DNA of 64,000 bases from Excoecaria cochinchinensis (Eukaryota > Streptophyta > Magnoliopsida > Malpighiales > Euphorbiaceae): positions 558,001 to 622,000 of the forward strand of contig CANTUQ010000051.1 in the NCBI GenBank assembly GCA_947683425.1, given 5' to 3'. The stretch's first letter is position 1. Each line of letters begins with the position of its first letter. Under the pieces are notes generated by a model, which was not told the origin of the DNA, searched no databases, and saw nothing but the letters and a program-made list of their open reading frames with translations. Positions 54,467 through 64,000 of this stretch are shown piece after piece. Position numbers and translations under genes: made by a program.

Positions 54467-55566
54467 TGTCACACCCCGTTTTCCCCCTAGTTGAATGAGC
54501 CACTTGTGTATGTGTGTGTATTTGCATAAGTCTAGTATAATAAGGGCATTTTGGTAATATTGCATGATTTGGAGTTTTTCTGGTGCGTGTGTGCGTGTGT
54601 TGCACTATGGTGCAAATTAGTTAGGACAGATTTGTGTGTGTGTAATCGCACCATAATAGGGTATGCACTAGTGGGTTATTGTGGTGTGTGGGCATGTATA
54701 TGTTTGTAGGGTGTGTTTGTGGAGAGTCTTGTGTGTGTGTGTGATGCATGTTTTTAGTGTATGAGTGGTTGATTTCCACCAATAGAGAGATGCCATGTGT
54801 CTAGGGATGGGTAAGGGTAAGTAAAAGGTGGAAAGGGAATTAGGAAATCAGATTTTCCCGTTCCTCTCCTCCCTTTACTGCTCTTCTTCCTTTTCTTCAC
54901 TCTTTAGTTGCCCTAGCTTGGACTCAAGACTTAGTTGGTGGGAATTGGTCATTATATACCATTTTAAAGGTAAATCTACTGCATTTATTCTCCTTTTCTT
55001 CACTTGGTTTTTCTCCTTCTTCTTTTACTTTTCTTATTTTCTGGTTTTGGGTTTGAAGTTGGGTTTTTGTGTTTGTGTGTTTGGTTGATTTGTTGCTTAG
55101 TTGAGCCTCCTCGTGAACCGAAGGGTAAGGAGAAGGCTGGATCTAGTGGAACTAAGCAATAGGAGCAAAGGATTTGAAGGTTTGGGAATTTCTTGCTTTT
55201 GCATGTAAATATGTTCATGTATGAGTTTTGAGAATTTCTTAGAATTATGTAGTTATGTACTTTTTATTTTGATGTATATGCTATGGGTTGTTGATTTGGA
55301 GTGTGGATCTTGCAAGAGCTTGAGGTGATTTTGGTAATTTGGGAATTGATGTGATTTTGGGCTCAAATTGGGTTTTTGGTTGATTCTTGAAATTGGAAGT
55401 TTAAATTTATGTATTGTATGAAATTTCTTGTTAATAATTGTTGTATTATGGTTGTTGATGCAGTTGGATTGCTGGGTTTGAGGTAAGAGGTTCATAGTTG
55501 AATTTTGTGTGTTGTTGGATAATTTTGGAAGGAGGAATTTCTGCAAAATTCTGCAGACTTTCGAAA

Positions 55567-55795
55567 TCCCGATACTGTCGCGAGCACGACAGAGAGCGGT
55601 GATTGGAGCTTCGCTGTAGCGAGCACGCGACAGCTAAGGTGTTGATCATCCTCTGTCGCGAGCACGATGCTGGCTGAGTGCTATCGCGAGCACGCGATTC
55701 GTCGCGAGCCCGCGACATACATTGCGAGCACGACAGAGCCTGGCCCTTCCGTCCTCCTCGTGGTCGCGAAATCCGTCGCGAGCGCGACAGTCCCT
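55567..55795 (+). repeat. Palindromic CGCGAG array in the element E LTR
   Basis: Repeated imperfect palindromes such as CTGTCGCGAGCACGACAG (55575-55592) and GTCGCGAGCGCGAC (about 55775-55788). Spacing is irregular. Same LTR offset (about 1,100-1,330) as the different arrays of A and D. Confidence 0.8.
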
Positions 55796-56508
55796 GCATG
55801 CTGAATGAGTTTTTCCTTCGTTGCGTGTGGTTTTTGAATTCCAGTTTCCTTTAGTGCTTATGAGATTTATGCTTTACATTTTATGAATTATATGAATGCG
55901 GATCCATGATACGATTATGAACATGTATGATAATGTTTTTGGAAATTTTGAAATGGATTGAATGGTTTATGCATGACCTGCTAGAGCCTAGTAAGTGGAT
56001 AGTTAGGCATGCCTAATAGAGTCTTTGAGCTGCAGCGCCCTTTGAATGTTTGGACCCCGATCAGGTCCCCGTTTGGTTCTTGGCGAACCCTTATGTGATA
56101 GGATCTTGTTTAAGATCCCCTTTGAAAATGTTTTGTGAAAGTTAAAAGGAAAAAGTAAAATTAGTTTTCTCGGCTCGTACCCATAAAGTACTGTCCGTAA
56201 CGGGTCGTACCGTAAAGAACTTTCCGTATACTCATTATCCACTCCCTCGGGTCAGCAGGTGCCTTGTATGGATTGTAATATGAGAAAATGTATGTGATAT
56301 ATGTATGGATTCAATGATGAAAAGTATAACCTGTTATGAGGATATGAATATTGTTATGAACTTTCTGATGGATGCCTTTATGTATGTGAGCATGAGTATA
56401 TATTATTGTTATGCCATGATTATTGTATTTATGTACTTGAGGTACGCATGTGTATTGCCTTGACAACCGTTGTGAATGGTTGTCCTTATGCTATATGTGT
56501 GTTCCCCA

Positions 56509-56547
56509 CTAAGCGTTTATCGCTTAGCACGGTGTGTTTACCCGTGC
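56509..56547 (+). other. Tandem hairpin in the element E U5 region
   Basis: CTAAGCG-TTTAT-CGCTTAG followed by arms GCACGG and CCGTGC, as in D. Confidence 0.6.
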
Positions 56548-56947
56548 AGGTGTGGAAGGAGTTACCCTGGGAGAGTCGCCGCAGTCTAAGCCAACGCAGC
56601 AGGGTTTAGTATAGGACTTAGTTTTGTATTTTGAGATTCTTTTTGTATAGAACTCTCTTATTGGTTATGTAATAGCTTCCGCTTTTGTATACGTATTTTG
56701 GGAATTGTAATTATCTGTTGTATATCTCTTAGTTGATCAGAACAGTAATGTAATGCTTCTGTTATATTAATGCATGATCAGCTTTTCATGAATAGTGTTG
56801 TAAAGTTTTAAATTACCCTGTATTTCGGTATGTATGTTTATGTATGAATGTATGTTTATTCTGTATCTGTGTGGTGGCACCTTTACTCATACGGCATCTC
56901 ACTCCTTATCGGATGGGATCACCTAAGTACGGGTAAGGGGTGTTACA

Positions 56948-57619
56948 ATTACCCCTACTACAAAAAGTATGGGATAGAACCCTATGTATATAACGAAATG
57001 CATGCAACAAGTTATACGATTTACTCACAGTAGGGTGAAACTCTTCACTACTATCAGTAAGGATTCGCTAAGCACCAGACATACTAAAATCCTTAGGATA
57101 TGAATGATGACCTTGGTTGGGCAACTTAAAAATAGAATTCAGAGTTGGTAAATTGAGCTTGTAGTTCTTATTTCTAAGTCTAAATGTGAATGTATCGGTA
57201 TCATTCATATGGTGTGGGCTTATATCACATTTAAAAGAGCTTAGAAATTCTAAGGTCAGATCATGGTAACTATGATTTTCAAAATTCATGAATGATTCCC
57301 AACCAATGCTTTTCATTAATGCATGAACATCATTAAACAAACCCAAAGTTTGAAGCATATTCTTATCAAAATATTTCATAGCACCATGGTGTCTATTTCG
57401 AATTTGTTCATACCTGGTTTGCTGGAATGGTGTACCAAACTGAAAATTAGGCTAACATAATCTTTGAGGTTCAACTACTTCCTGCTCTTCGATTGTGGCT
57501 GGTGTCGGTCTCGATTTCTTCTTGGATGGTTTCCCCTATTTTTGCTGCCTTTCAACTGTCTTCTTACTCCTTGTAGTGGAAATTGATGCACTCTTCCTTT
57601 TCTCTCCTTCTCTCCCCAT
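56948..57619 (-). pseudogene. Athila-type 3' ORF of element H, cut by element E
   Basis: Starts at 57619 with a basic Lys/Arg/Ser-rich N-terminus (MGREGEKRKSAS). Stops follow at about codon 28 and again before the conserved domain. The block MKYFDKNMLQTLGLF leads into LTLEFLSSF and TFRLRNKNYKL. After another stop come HPTVSKSYNLLHAFRYIHRVL and RGN, and then LTR E. The same domain appears in the Tat elements B and C. Called ORF1 or envelope-like in Athila; its role is unknown. Confidence 0.78.
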
Positions 57620-58265
57620 GGTTGGATCTGATTTGGAAAATCCCTAATTAGAAAAACTAGGGATTTAAGAACACAAACAAAAATATATAGAATCTCTGCT
57701 TAGATGAAGACAAATGAGAAGAAGAAGAAAGGAATGATCAAGACAAAATCGGGACTGTCAGAGCAAAATAAAAAAAATTAAAATAAAAAGAGCCCAAATC
57801 ATCGTAAACGATTTCACGGAGTGAAATCAAGAAATGGACTGCCAGTTGGCAATTGTTGGTTTACTTTGTCTTTTATTTCAATTTCCCATTTCACACTTTA
57901 CTCTCGTGGAACCCACTGGTCACATGGTTGCAATTCATTTCACATTTTGCATTTTTGTCTTCTTTAGCTTTAGTTTCCCATTTCTTCACAATTTAACTTT
58001 TGCTTCTTCACTTTTTTTTTCACTTGCCAATTTAAATCTGCAAAAGAAAAAAATAATTTTAAATTTTAATAAAAAAATACTAATTAATAATAAAAAAATA
58101 TATAAATAAATATTAAGCTTAAAAAATCTACTAAAATTAAAAAATAAATAAATAAATAAATAAATGAAATAAAATAAATTAAACTAAAAAAATTTATTGA
58201 ATGATTGGGTTACCTCCCAATTAGCACTTTGTTTAATGTCTATAGCTAGACTGAATTATGTCCTT
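57620..58265 (-). other. AT-rich spacer between pol and the 3' ORF of element H
   Basis: No gene. Contains a (TAAA)n microsatellite at about 58140-58180 and poly-A-rich runs. Confidence 0.7.
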
Positions 58266-59471
58266 TTACTCGAGTCGGAGGACTTCGATGGATGAGATGT
58301 TATCACCCTCGAAATAAGGTTTCAGTCGGTGCTCGTTTACTTTAAAAGTACGATCCTCACTTTGAACTTCAATAGCTCGATGAGGAAAAATCCTTAAAAT
58401 TGTGAATGGACCAGACCAACGAGATCGAAGCTTACTTGGAAAAAGCTTAAGATGAGAGTTAAATAATAGAACTTTTTGCCCAACATAAAACTCGTGTCTT
58501 ATAATATGTTTGTCATGCCACTTCTTGGTCCGTTCTTTATAAATTTTGGCTTTCTCATAAGCTTGAAGGCGAAATTCATCCATTTCATTGAGTTGTAACA
58601 ATATTTTTTCTCCTGCAGCTCCTTCATCAAAATTTAATAGCCTCATTGCCCAATATGCTTTATGTTCCAATTCCATGGGCAAGTGGCATGATTTCCCATA
58701 TACCAACCAATACGGGGACATCCCAATTAGAGTCTTGAATGCTGTTCTATATGCCCATAATGCATCATCGAGTTTATGTGCCCAATCTTTCCTAGACGAA
58801 CACACCATTTTCTCAAGAATCCTTTTGATTTCCCTGTTAGAGATTTCAACTTGTCCGCTGGTTTGAGGATGATACGGTGTTCCCACACGATGAGTCATGC
58901 CATATTTCATCAGTAAGGAATCTAAAAAACGATTGCAAAAATGTTTACGTCCATCGTTGATAATAGCTCGTGGGGTTCCAAAACGGGCAAAAATATTCTT
59001 CCGTAGGAACTTCATAACGCTTTTATCATCATTATTTGGCAATGCCACTGCTTCCACCCAATTAGACACATAATCCACTGCCATCAAGATGTACTGGTTT
59101 GAGCAAGATTTTGGAAATGGACCCATAAAGTCGATTCCCCCTACGTCAAATAACTCAACTTCTAAGATGTTTTGTAGTGGCATTTCATTTCTCTTGGAAA
59201 GGTTACCTGTTCTTTGACATCTATCACAAGTAGAAACAAAATGAAAAGCATCTTTGAACAAGTTAGGCCAATAAAAACAGCATTATAATACCTTAGTAGC
59301 CGTTTTAGAGTGTCCAAAATGACCACCACATTCAAGAGTATGACAATGTCTTAAAATATCATTCATTTCATGCTCAGGAACACATCGCCTAATCAGCTGA
59401 TCAGCACATAATCTAAATAAGTATGGGTCTTCCCAATAATAATATTTAACATCAGAAAAGAATTTCTTCTT
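58266..59471 (-). pseudogene. Integrase of element H
   Basis: The open segment from 59261 has CDRCQRTGN (zinc motif), GGIDFMGPFP, INDGRKHFCN and TSGQVEISNREIKRIL, so all three catalytic acids are present. The C-terminal part has KWHDKHI and LFNSHLKLFPSKLRSRWSGP, typical of Athila and Tat. Upstream, the His pair (GGHFGHSKT, about 59310) is separated by a stop at about 59285, and another stop lies at about 59474. Confidence 0.88.
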
Positions 59472-60580
59472 TTACTGATATGTCATATTTGAGGGAATTA
59501 TTTCACAAGCTAGATAGTTGGCTATATCAGCATACCATGGTATTTGAGTTGCAAAAATCGCGTACAGTTGTTCATTAGGAAATGATTCATTGATTGAGCA
59601 CTCATTATCATCAGTTCTCTCTAATTCCAGTCTAGAGAGATGGTCTGCTACCACATTCTCAGCACCTTTCTTATATCGAATTTCAAAATCAAATTCCTGC
59701 AAAAGTAACACCCATCTAATTAGTCTTAGTTTGGCTTCTTTCTTTTGAAGGAGATACTTAATAGCCGAATGGTCTGTGAAGACTATTGTTTATTTCCTAT
59801 CAAATAAGAGCGAAATTTATCAAAAGAAAAAATAATAGCTAAAAGCTGCTTTTCAGTGATTGCATAATTAAGCTGCGTATCTTTTAAAGTCCAACTAGCA
59901 TAATAGATAACATGCAACTTTTTGTCCTTTCTTTGTCTAAGAACCGCTCCCACTGCGACGTCACTCGTGTCACACATCAATTAAAATGGTAACTCCAAAT
60001 TTGGCGATGCTATAATAGGTGCTGTTGTTAGCTCCTTTTTCAATCTATTGAAAGCAATCAAATACTCTTCGTTAAAATCAAAAGGCATATCGTTGACTAA
60101 CAAATTACAAAGAGGTTTAGTGATTTTAGAGAAATCTTTGATGAACCGGCGGTAAAATCCCGCATGCCCAAGAAAGCTTCGTACTCCCTTAGCCGAGGTT
60201 GGCGGTGGTAGTTTTTCAATCACTTCAATCTTTGCCTTATCCACCTCAACACCGTGCTCTGAAATCTTGTGACCTAGAACAATTCCTTTCTGCACCATAA
60301 AATGACACTTTTCCCAATTCAAGACTAAGTTACTCTCTTCACATCTTTGTAAGACTCAGGAAAGGTTAGTTAGACAATGATCAAAAGAGGAACCAAAAAT
60401 AGAAAAATCATCCATAAAAACTTCAATAAAATCTTCAATCATATCAGAGAAGATTGCCATCATACACCTTTGAAAAGTCGCTGGTGCATTATGCAAGCAG
60501 AATGGGATCCTTCTATAAGCAAACGTACCATATGGACATGTAAATGTAGTTTGCTCTTGGTCCTCCGGTGCAATTAGAAT
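59472..60580 (-). pseudogene. RNase H and RT C-terminal half of element H
   Basis: RT palm with FMDDFSIFG (about 60420-60390), then NWEKCHFMVQKGIVLGHKIS (60320 on) and VRSFLGHAGFYRRFIKDFS. RNase H has MCDTSDVAVGAVLRQ (about 59980), LNYAITEKQLLAIIF and ENVVADHLSRLE. Stops at 60358, about 59981 and 59783 break the frame. Confidence 0.85.
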
Positions 60581-61443
60581 CTATAAATAACCTGAATATC
60601 CATCTAGAAAGCAATAATATTTATATCCTGCAAGTCTTTCAATCATTTGATGCACAAAAGGTAAGGGATAATGGTCTTTACATGTTGCATTGTTAAGTTT
60701 CCTGAAATCAATCCATACACGCCAACCTGTTACTATTATAGTTTGTATTAATTCATTATTTTCGTTGCCCACAATGGTAATTCCCCCCTTCTTAGGCACA
60801 ACTTGTGTAAGACTAACCCAATTGCTATCTGAGATAGGATATATAATTCCTGCATCTAAAAGTTTGATGACTTCCTTGTTAACGACTTCGTTCATACTAG
60901 GATTTAATCTTCATTGAGGTTCAATTGAAGGTTTGTGATGTTCTTCCATTAAAATTTTATGCATGCACAACGAAGGGCTAACCCTCTTAATGTCAGCTAT
61001 TGTCCAACCTATAGCTCTAATATGTGATCTTAAAACATCGAATAACTTTTTCTCTTGTTCTTTAGTCAAATCAGCAGCAATGATTATAGGAAGAGTAGAA
61101 AATTCTCCTAAAAAAGCATACCTAAGATGAGCTGGAAGTTGCTTAAGCTCTAATGTAGGAGCACTAACAATGGAAGGTACTGCAGGGGTTGAATCCTTCT
61201 CAAGTTTCTCAAACACTTGCTTCATTTCAGCATAAGTCCTATCAAGACGTTTCTATGATCCACTTTTTCTAGATCTTACCACCTATACCGCATCAATCTC
61301 CACCAACTCATTAGAACACAAAAATTCGGGTTGATTTAAAGTTTCTTCCACACATTCATCGATATTATCAACCCGATTACAATCAGAAAAATCAGGGGGG
61401 GGGGGTATTTGGAAGCGTTGAAAACATTAAAAGTTACCTCTTC
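60581..61443 (-). pseudogene. RT N-terminal half and upstream linker of element H
   Basis: RT fingers with LLDAGIIYPISDSNWVS, VVPKKGGITIV and WIDFRKLNNATCKDHYPLPF (60895 to 60581), ending in a stop at the GYSGY motif. Upstream (61225 to 60911) is the conserved linker (ELKQLPAHLRYAFLG, GWTIADIKRVSPSLCMHKI). A G homopolymer marks about 61397-61406. Stops and a frame change separate the linker from the protease. Confidence 0.82.
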
Positions 61444-61938
61444 TTATCCCACTCTCAATGTCAACTTACCTTGTTCTACATCAATTAAGGTGCGTCCAGT
61501 GCGGAGAAAAGGTGTTCCTAAAATTAGTGGTACTTCTCCTTCCTCTTCCATTTCAAGAATTACAAAATCAGCAGGAAAGATGAATTTTTCGATTTTGATA
61601 AGAATGTCTTCAATAACACCCAAAGGATGTCTGATCGATCTATCCGCTAGTTGCAATAACATGGTGGTGGGTTTGACTTCTCCTAATAATAATTTTTTAA
61701 ACAAAGAAAAGGGCATTAGATTTATGCTAGCACCAAGATCACATAAAGCTTTACCACTCTTGTTATTTCCTATTTTGCAATCAACAATAAAACTCCCTGG
61801 ATCTTTTAGTTTTTGAGGTAGTTTTCTCTGAATAATGGCACTACATTCAGCTATCAACTTCATCGTCTCATATTCTTCTAACCTTCTCTTTTTGGTAAGA
61901 ATTTCCTTAAAAAATTTAGCATATGTTGGCATTTCCAC
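61444..61938 (-). pseudogene. Protease region of element H
   Basis: A 164-codon open segment. MEMPTYAKFFKEIL leads to the Athila hallmark KALCDLGASINLMP (active site D-L-G) and LILGTPFLRTGRTLIDV. The domain looks whole, but the surrounding polyprotein is broken. Confidence 0.88.
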
Positions 61939-61975
61939 TAAAGCCTCTGCAAAAGGAATGTTAATGTGCAGCTTT

Positions 61976-62598
61976 TTAGAGATATATAAAATTTAAGGAA
62001 ATTCTTATCTTCTTTATGCTTTTGAAGTCGTTGAGGAAAAGGAACCGGTGGAACATATGACTTGATTTGCTCGATTTCCTTTTTTTCATATCATCTTCTT
62101 CCTTCTTGTCATTGCTGTCCGTTTTTTCCTTTCTTGATACATCAGCTTCCTTATTCTTTTGCTTTTCTAGCTCTCTACCATTCCTCAATGTAACTGCCTT
62201 CAATTGTTCCTTTTGATTTATCTCTGTATTGCTCGGTAAATTACCTTGAGTACTATTTGTCATGGCTTGTGCCAATTGACAAATTTGAAGCTCTAAATTC
62301 TTGATAGAGGCTTGTTGATTTTGAAATGTAGTCTTGGTATTAACCATGAAATCTGTGGTTGCTTTGGTCAGGTTAGCAACTAAATCTTCCAATGAAGTTT
62401 TTTGTTTCTTGTTGCTAAAAACCAGGTGGAGGTCTTTGCATATTTTGCTGGTTAGTACATGAGAAATTAGGGTGATTTTGCCATCCAGGGTTGTACGTGT
62501 TAGAATATGGGTTGTGCTGTTGGCGACCCTGATTAGCTATATAATGAGCTTGCTCCAAATTGGGCTGATTAAAAGATATCCCATCTTGGCACTCATTG
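61976..62598 (-). pseudogene. gag: gag C-terminus of element H, cut by LTR I
   Basis: Asn/Gln/Pro-rich segment (NPYSNTYNPGWQNHPNFS, about 62530-62450), then a coiled segment (ENQQASIKNLELQICQLAQ-like, about 62310) and a Lys/Glu-rich linker to a stop near 61976. This arrangement is typical of the Athila Gag C-terminus. The N-terminal part is beyond LTR I, off-window. Confidence 0.8.
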
Positions 62599-64000
62599 TG
62601 TAACACCCCAACTCATACGTAGGCGAACCCATCCGCAAGGGAGTAGGAAGCCGTACGAGTAGGTGTGTTATCGAACAGAAACGATAAAAAGCGTATATAA
62701 TTATGAACGAATTAAAACTTTTAAGGAGCAAAAATCTGAACATACATATTCATAGACGCGCATATTTTAAACGAAAACATACACATCTACAATTTTACAA
62801 TCATACAATAGGAGTTTGAAATATTACATCGTTCTCTTTACATATTGTTACTTATACATATAACACAGATATACAAAAATTCTAAATTACAAAGGCTGAA
62901 CAAGATACAAAACTTCTAGCTTCTATGTGGCCGACTCTGCAGATGCGCGACTCGAACAAAAGAAAAACCTGCCACCTGCACGGGGAAAAGAGCCCGTGCT
63001 AAGCGATAACGCTTAGTGGGGAAAACAAACATAATAATATGGACGGCCATTCACAATGGTCGTCGAGGCATAACACATGCAAATCTCATACACACATAGT
63101 TCTTACCGAGAAATATATATATGCTTACATATAATAGCTGTGCATTCAATTGTTTCTTGTCATATCCATATCCTTATGTGCGACACAAACCAAGTCAACA
63201 TCATCATACATAGTTACATAATTACAATACCATCACACTTCCGTTGCGCAACATTAATCTTTGACATAAACAACTATATGATATTGCATTCCAATCACGG
63301 TGTTTCAGAGAGCCAATAAATCTGCACTTATCAATTCACATATCTATAATCATAACTGATCAGAACCGCATGCTTATATACACAACATAACAAATCATAC
63401 ACCTACTGACTCACAATAGTGGATAACGAGTACTGAGGGGGAGACCTCATGAGGGAACATATAGCCCGATCTCTGACCGGGTAAACCTCAGAGGGAACAT
63501 ATATTATAATGTACCATACAGGTACAAGTCGAAAAGCAACATCATCTTTTTCCACATTCCAAAAACATTTCATATCAAAGGGTTCGCGAGGAACCAGCCA
63601 GGGACCTGATCAGGGTCCAAATCGTTCAAAGGGGGCTGCAGCTACATATACATAGACTCTATTAGGCATGCCTAACTATCCACTAGACTGACTCTCGCAG
63701 GTCATGCTTCACACCAATCACATTTCAAATCACATACTTTATATCATTGTACTTAATCAACAATAGTTGAAACATATGAATAAGTTAATAAAGTCAAACA
63801 TGCATCATATAATTTACACTTGAAGCATAACATGATAATCTTAGAGAAAGACCATAAGTATAGATATGCATAGTACATCCAATTATATTAACATATTTCA
63901 CAAAATAGTCCAATTATAAACCTAAAAGTGCCACAAGTTCGGAATTCAAACATTGAAATCACAAAAGAAAACTCATTTAACATAACACATCTGTCGCGCT
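62599..64000 (-). repeat. Element I: minus-strand chromovirus 3' LTR (continues past the window)
   Basis: Its 3' end on the minus strand is TGTTACA (62605-62599), directly next to Athila gag with no primer site, so this is the 3' end of an inserted element or a solo LTR. Collinear with the A, D and E LTRs. It carries the tandem hairpin (62978-63016, with a CCCGTGC/GCACGGG stem) and TTAGGCATGCCTAA (63662-63675). The last bases (TGTCGCGCT) start a CGCGAG-type palindromic array as in A and E. Confidence 0.88.

Larger units (their letters stand above)
49825..56947 (+). mobile_element. Element E: chromovirus without its 5' LTR
   Basis: Begins in the leader just upstream of gag, directly after the C LTR, and runs through gag-pol, polypurine tract and 3' LTR. 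C apparently inserted into its leader. The left part of E is missing from the window. The right LTR end abuts the 3' ORF of the Athila-like element H, so E inserted into H (right flank ATTAC, 56948-56952). Confidence 0.88.
54467..56947 (+). repeat. Element E 3' LTR (2,481 bp)
   Basis: TGTCACACCCCG...GGTGTTACA. The middle carries a CGCGAG/GCGACAG palindromic array (55567-55795) like that of A and unlike D. The 14-bp palindrome is at 56003-56016 and the tandem hairpin at 56509-56547. Frames inside have no recognisable product. Confidence 0.92.
56948..62598 (-). mobile_element. Element H: Athila-like element, internal region only
   Basis: On the minus strand: gag C-terminus (62598 to 61976), protease, RT, RNase H, integrase (to 58266), AT-rich spacer, then the Athila-type 3' ORF (57619 onward), which is cut by element E at 56947. 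The right side is cut by LTR I at 62599. No LTR of H is in the window. The lineage call rests on the motifs DLGASINLMP, FMDDFSIFG and CDRCQRTGN, plus the 3' ORF. Confidence 0.88.

Noticed and set aside
33883..56947. D and E as the two ends of one chromovirus with element C nested inside
   Set aside because: The gag start is present twice (36629 and 49863) with many differences. The LTRs carry different palindromic arrays, and the 37448 junction is inside gag, not at an LTR end.
61397..61406. G homopolymer in the linker of element H
   Set aside because: A single run in decayed coding sequence, likely replication slippage or a sequencing artefact. No further structure.
1..64000. Host protein-coding or tRNA genes
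   Set aside because: Every long frame is explained by retrotransposon proteins. The tRNA-like signals seen were primer sites only. I found no cloverleaf, but did not run a tRNA search.

Overview
The window is a block of nested LTR retrotransposons from a flowering-plant nuclear genome, and I see no host gene in it. Three Ty3/gypsy lineages are present: Tekay/Del-like chromoviruses (LTRs of about 2.5 kb, initiator-tRNA-Met primer site, chromodomain after integrase), Tat/Retand-like elements (LTRs of about 2.05 or 2.5 kb, two RNase H domains, long 3' region with extra genes) and one Athila-like element. The lineage mix and the lack of genes suggest pericentromeric or other heterochromatic DNA of a repeat-rich plant. 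The species cannot be told from the sequence.

Layout. Element A (chromovirus, +) has its 5' LTR cut by the window edge (1-1991), a decayed gag-pol (2098-6571) and a 3' LTR (6651-7399 and 24986-26785). Element B (Tat, +, 7400-24980, 17,581 bp) sits in that 3' LTR. It has a perfect 5-bp target duplication (ATGAG) and two 2,049-bp LTRs, so it is the youngest and best-preserved element. A is itself embedded in the LTR of element F (Tat-like, +, 26786-29006). F abuts a chromovirus fragment G (29007-29726), followed by the minus-strand Tat element F' (LTR 29727-32266, 3' internal region to 33496). A minus-strand LTR fragment C2 (33497-33882) lies in F', and chromovirus D (+, 33883-37448) lies in C2. 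At 37448/37449 D's gag is fused to Tat element C (minus, 37449-49824). C sits in the leader of chromovirus E (+, 49825-56947), E sits in the 3' ORF of Athila-like element H (minus, 56948-62598), and H is interrupted by chromovirus LTR I (minus, 62599 to the window end).

How the genes work together. Each autonomous element encodes Gag, protease, reverse transcriptase/RNase H and integrase for its own copying. Only B's pol (11488-16716) is open throughout; every other coding region is broken by stops or frameshifts.

The most interesting part is the extra 3' cassette of the Tat elements, present in B (17106-21653) and C (37449-40115). It holds a divergent gene pair: an antisense, intron-containing gene resembling the plant mobile domain family, and a sense gene related to the 3' ORF of Athila. 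They are separated by a compact GC-rich palindromic region with a TATA box facing each way. That region shares a 17-bp motif and the CTATATAAGG box with the element's own LTR promoter. Other signals include covarying hairpin arrays in the chromovirus LTRs, paired hairpins and primer-site look-alikes in the Tat LTRs, a 37/74-bp higher-order tandem repeat next to B's 3' LTR, and one apparent large-deletion scar joining two separate nests.
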